Positions 60,366 through 64,000 of a DNA stretch of 64,000 nt are shown here, piece after piece. A program made the position numbers and the translations under genes. Every line of letters starts with the position of its first letter. Position 1 is the stretch's first letter. The stretch comes from Protea cynaroides. Lineage: Eukaryota > Streptophyta > Magnoliopsida > Proteales > Proteaceae. The notes under the pieces are model-generated. The model did not search any database. It was not told the DNA's origin and saw only the letters and a program-made list of their open reading frames with translations. The stretch is from contig CM053274.1 of the NCBI GenBank assembly GCA_028583415.1, positions 92,288,549-92,352,548 on the forward strand, written 5' to 3'.

Positions 60366-60499
60366 CTGGGAGATCATATATGTAAACAAATTAAACAAAA
60401 AATGTTTGTTCAACCATCCAATATATATGATCAAGGGAATAATAAATAATGCTTAAGCTTAGGTTATCATTCTAATAGTTACTACAACTTGATTCTAAG

Positions 60500-60700
60500 T
60501 CGATCTTTATAAGTTTTGTCTAGTTGCAATTGAATATTGGCACGGGAGTTTACTATTTATGCCGTTAGATCTTAACATCCTATTCCCTTAAATATCATAA
60601 CTACCTCCTACGGGACGTTGGTCTGGATACCAAGATCACCGGGTTACATTCAGATGATTGACCCTTTTTTTTTTAAAGAAAAAAAAAATTCCCTCTAAAT
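60500..60700 (-). repeat. Inverted copy of the repeat at 58765 and 62265
   Basis: Its reverse complement aligns with the other two copies over 'aggaggtagttatgatattt', 'gatgttaagatctaacggca' and 'taaatagtaaactccc'. It is the only member in this orientation. Confidence 0.7.
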
Positions 60701-61680
60701 TATTCTATGATCAAGGAGGAGGTGGACTGCACTTACATATACTGTTAGACCTAGAATAAAATGAAATAAAAAAAAACTATTAGAGTAATAGCGATAAAAA
60801 TTAAAAAAAAAAGTAGAAAATCAAGACTTCAGCAGCACTGCTACAAAATAAAGCTTTTGCACCAACACATCATTACACCAAGACATATGGACCGGGAGTA
60901 TATTATATGATCTTAATTTAGTATTAATTCTTAATATATCTTACAAATGAATAAGTTCTTCATTTTCAAACCTGAAGACTGGAGGTTGGACCGGAACCAA
61001 CCAATCTGATTGGTTAGGTTTCTTGGTCCAACCCGCATACTGTCTTGCTCAGGCGGCCTCACCTTCAAGGCTCAATACATTAGGTGATGCAATTCAGCCC
61101 CTGTTAGAGGATTTTTGACCTAAAATATTTCAGATCGGCTTCTTTTCTTTTCTTTTTCTTTTTCTTTTTTTTTTCTACTAAGTGGTGGATTTGTAGGGGT
61201 TTGTGGATTATTCTTTGGATTAAGGGAAATTATCTTGAAGACAAGTGTGAGTAACAGAGAATGGAAAAAAAAATGATTAATTAAGCAATGACCCTCCTAT
61301 GCTTTATTGACTCTTGAGCTTAGTTCTAGCTTTCAATTATCTGACAAGGTATCGGCTATATATGTTCAAAAGTGGTCTGATCCCGATTGGTGTACAATTC
61401 CAAAGGCTGACACGTGTTTGATACTTAATATGAAAATATTAAAAAGGAAAAGGTATCAAATATCATATCAGGACCGACGATCGATTGCTAATACATTGCT
61501 ATTGATTTTCTTGTTCTATAGCTTTCCGATATGTCATATGGTTTTAATTACTCAAGGAGTATCGGGTGGGTATTCAAATTTCTGGATGTTCACCATTTAA
61601 AGGATTAACCCCCAAATTTATGAGCTTAAAAAAGACCAATGAAAAAGCACCATAGCCAAAGCTACCAAATCATCCCAATG
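60701..61680. other. AT-rich sequence between LRR exons, no gene seen
   Basis: Short frames only. Segments near 60840-61050 resemble 62580-62800 ('caacacatcatt', 'ggaggttggaccg', 'ttggttaggtttcttggtcc'). Confidence 0.45.
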
Positions 61681-61689
61681 CATTCTTAC

Positions 61690-61767
61690 CTTGAAATTGT
61701 CCAGAGGAGGCATTTAATGAATTTAGACTCAGATCCAATGACTGCAATTTATTCAAAGCAAATAGTT
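61690..61767 (-). CDS. 78-nt LRR exon, duplicate
   Basis: Encodes LFALNKLQSLDLSLNSLN and a GQFQ end; same splice sites, length and phase as 58134-58211. Confidence 0.7.
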
Positions 61768-61963
61768 CTGCACCCAATAAGGCAAAAGTAAGAAAATAAT
61801 GTCAAAGCATAACTTGTTCTGAAGTGGACATATGGAATTCTTTATATCCCTTCATTCTCAATTGATTTTAATAAAAATGTATTTCACATGTATTTATTTT
61901 AAAATTTTAAAAAATGAATAGTGGAAAAAGTTATTGATAGTAGTAGCAACGGGAGTTAAGTAC

Positions 61964-62119
61964 CTTCAAAATGTGAAGATCCTTTTAAAATGTTGAAAGA
62001 AAGAGACAAAATCTTGAGGGACTTGAGGGTGGCCAAAGATGGAAGGACACTATTATTGAAGAAATTAGAACTTAGGTCTAGGACCTCCAGCTTTTTCAAT
62101 CCAGTCAATCGTTCAAACC
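61964..62119 (-). CDS. 156-nt LRR exon, duplicate
   Basis: Encodes GFERLTGLKKLEVLDLSSN, SVLPSLATLKSLKILSLS and SHFE; same length and phase as 58433-58588, frame intact. Confidence 0.75.
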
Positions 62120-62264
62120 CTGAAAGACCATATATGTTCACAAAACAAAAATATATGTACAGATATTCTTCAAGCGAATAAATAATAATGCTTAGGCTTA
62201 GGCATTCTTTTGCTTTCATATACATATGCACATTCTACCTCCACTTAGTTCATAGAAAATTTTA

Positions 62265-62450
62265 GAGGGATTTTTTTTTTATTTTTTAAAAGGGTCATCT
62301 GAACGTGACCAAGGTGACATAAGCATCCTGGCCCTGTGTCCAGTAGGAGTTAATTCTGATATTTAAAGGGATGAGATGTTAAGATCTAATGACATAAATA
62401 GTAAACTCCCACATCAATATTTGGTTGTAACTGACAACCACCAGATAAAA
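62265..62450 (+). repeat. Third copy of the 58765-type dispersed repeat
   Basis: Shares 'gacataaatagtaaact' and 'ggttgtaactgacaaccacc' with the first copy; same relative position upstream of the 156-nt exon. Confidence 0.65.
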
Positions 62451-63875
62451 CAAAAGAAAAATAAAAATAAAAAACTTGGAAGCATGGCGTAGCAATAATT
62501 GTCAAAGTGATAGATATTGAAAAGATAGGAAATTAAGACTTTAGAAGTTAATTAATCTTCTCCAAAACCTACTTTAGCATAGCAGCACTGCTACAAAATG
62601 AAGCAAGCTTTAGTTATGGGAGCATTTGTACCAACACATCATTTTACATGGAGACAAATGGGCTGGAGATACTATATGGATCTTAATTTTTATTATTAAT
62701 TCTTAGTATATCTTACCATTGAATAAATTACTCATGCATTTTCAAATTGGAGGCTGGAGGTTGGACCGAAACCGACCAACCTGGCTGGTTAGGTTTCTTG
62801 GTCCAACTAGGTTATTGGCATGTCTTTAATCTTCACTTAGTAGAAGTGTAATGTTGGTTACCCCACTCAAGCATCAGTATATCAGGTGGCGGTGATAAAA
62901 AAAAAAAAAAAAAAAAATACATCAACTGGTGCAATTCTACCCCAGTTAAAATTTAGGCCATGGCCAGCAACAGAATCACAGACTGGGGAAATCTCCAAGT
63001 GGTTAGAGAATTTTGCACGTAAAAAGTTTCTGATCAACTTCTGGTTTTTTTTTTTTTTTTTTTTTTTAATTAGCGGTTGGATGGTTTAGTGGGGATTTAT
63101 AGATCATGCATGCATTCTTAATAAAGGAGGGAGATTATTTTATTAGAAGAGAGTGTGAATAGACGCTAGTGATAGTGGATGATCGGATGGTATAATAGAG
63201 AAATTGTCACAACTTAGAATGAAAAATTGTTTAATTGACCAATGACGACCCTCCTATATATGCTTTCTTCATTCTTGTGCAATTAAGGTTTTAATTAGTT
63301 CCAGTTTTCACTTATCGGTCAATTGACCATCAAGTGATAATTGACCATCAAGTGATAATTGACCATCGATCAATTGCCTAAAATAATCAAGACTTCCCAT
63401 TTGTGGGCCATTTGTGGGCATTCGAGGTTAGGCTGGTGCTTTTAATCTCAATATATATATATGAGAACTTAATCGATCTATTGGACCCATATGCTACTCT
63501 ATTTCCCTACTTAATTTGTTAGTTTTTTCTTTAATTAAAATGTTTTTCTGATATTTATGCAACATGTGATTTTATAGTTATCAATATATATATATAGGAT
63601 GCACAAATGATCAGAAAAATTAAGTTTGTATCGGTAGCAACTGCGACACACACCTACTCAAATCCAGTGACATCAAGTTATGTAAATCATCAGCTAAATC
63701 TGTATTTTAAAAATAAAAAAATAAAAAAAAATAAAAGAATGAAACACACATGCATGAACATTAATATGCCTTGTCCTCAAGGATGAGTGAGACATTAGCA
63801 CTACTTATAAGTATTTTATAGCTACATGAATGTAACAATATATAATACTATTAATCAATTATTAAACAAGCACAC
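62451..63875. other. AT-rich sequence between LRR exons, no gene seen
   Basis: Parallels 58960-60218 in order ('ggctggtgcttttaatctca', 'caacatgtgattttatagtt', 'attaatcaattatta'). A short direct triplication of 'ttgaccatca' occurs at about 63325-63365. Confidence 0.5.
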
Positions 63876-64000
63876 CTTCCAAATGGAAGGACCCTTCTAA
63901 AGAATTCCCAGCAAGAGATAGAGTCCTTAGGGTCGTGAGTGCAGCCAAAGATGGAAGGATGTTGTCGTTGAAAAAATTGTAACTAAGGTCTAGAACCTCC
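63876..64000 (-). CDS. LRR exon truncated by the window edge
   Basis: Minus strand reads EVLDLSYNFFNDNILPSLAA and TLRTLSLAGNSLEG up to HLEG before a 'gaaggtgtgc' donor. Open throughout; the intact partner of 60219-60365. The gene, or another copy, continues beyond 64000. Confidence 0.75.

Overview
The window looks like nuclear DNA of a flowering plant, probably a eudicot. The evidence is spliced plant gene families (UGT74-like glycosyltransferases, LRR receptor-like proteins, an AP2/ERF remnant, an NLR coiled-coil remnant), AT-rich intergenic sequence full of microsatellites, and nested plant transposable elements. I cannot name the species from sequence alone. No bacterial gene, CRISPR array, tRNA or rRNA was seen.

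Layout. 1-9.0 kb holds no gene I can support; it has an old direct duplication and a five-copy ~190-bp tandem array. 9.0-38.3 kb is a patchwork of segmental duplications carrying three UGT copies: A (14853-17015, apparently intact), B (23705-24415, only exon 2) and C (33737-35880, apparently intact). A fourth, more diverged copy D lies at 46234-47786. A, C and D share a TATA box 70-85 bp before the ATG, one intron at the same codon boundary, and a 44-residue PSPG sugar-donor motif. Between A and B, exon 1 of B has been replaced by a Ty3/gypsy gag remnant. That remnant carries a second large insertion, which itself holds a Mutator-type MITE with a perfect 9-bp target duplication. Between B and C lies a short two-exon fragment of an acidic, repeat-bearing protein on the minus strand. 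Between C and D are two ~2-kb copia-type solo-LTR-like insertions with GC-rich internal tandem repeats.

47.8-54.3 kb is gene-poor, with a broken AP2/ERF gene, an RNase H remnant and a Harbinger/Tourist-type MITE. 54.3-64.0 kb (minus strand) is an LRR receptor-like-protein locus: a near-complete but doubly interrupted gene (55805-58588), upstream LRR exons duplicated as a 3.55-kb unit to the window edge, a decayed second RLP copy, and between the two an NLR (Rx-type coiled-coil) fragment.

How it fits together: the UGTs probably glucosylate small acceptors (hormones or specialised metabolites), and the RLP/NLR remnants belong to surface and intracellular immune-receptor families. Both are typical fast-evolving tandem families. 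No mechanistic link between the two loci is visible. I did not identify a wholly new system; the most informative items are the nested-TE decapitation of UGT B, the RLP exon duplication with two separate lesions, and the phase-consistent acidic-protein fragment.
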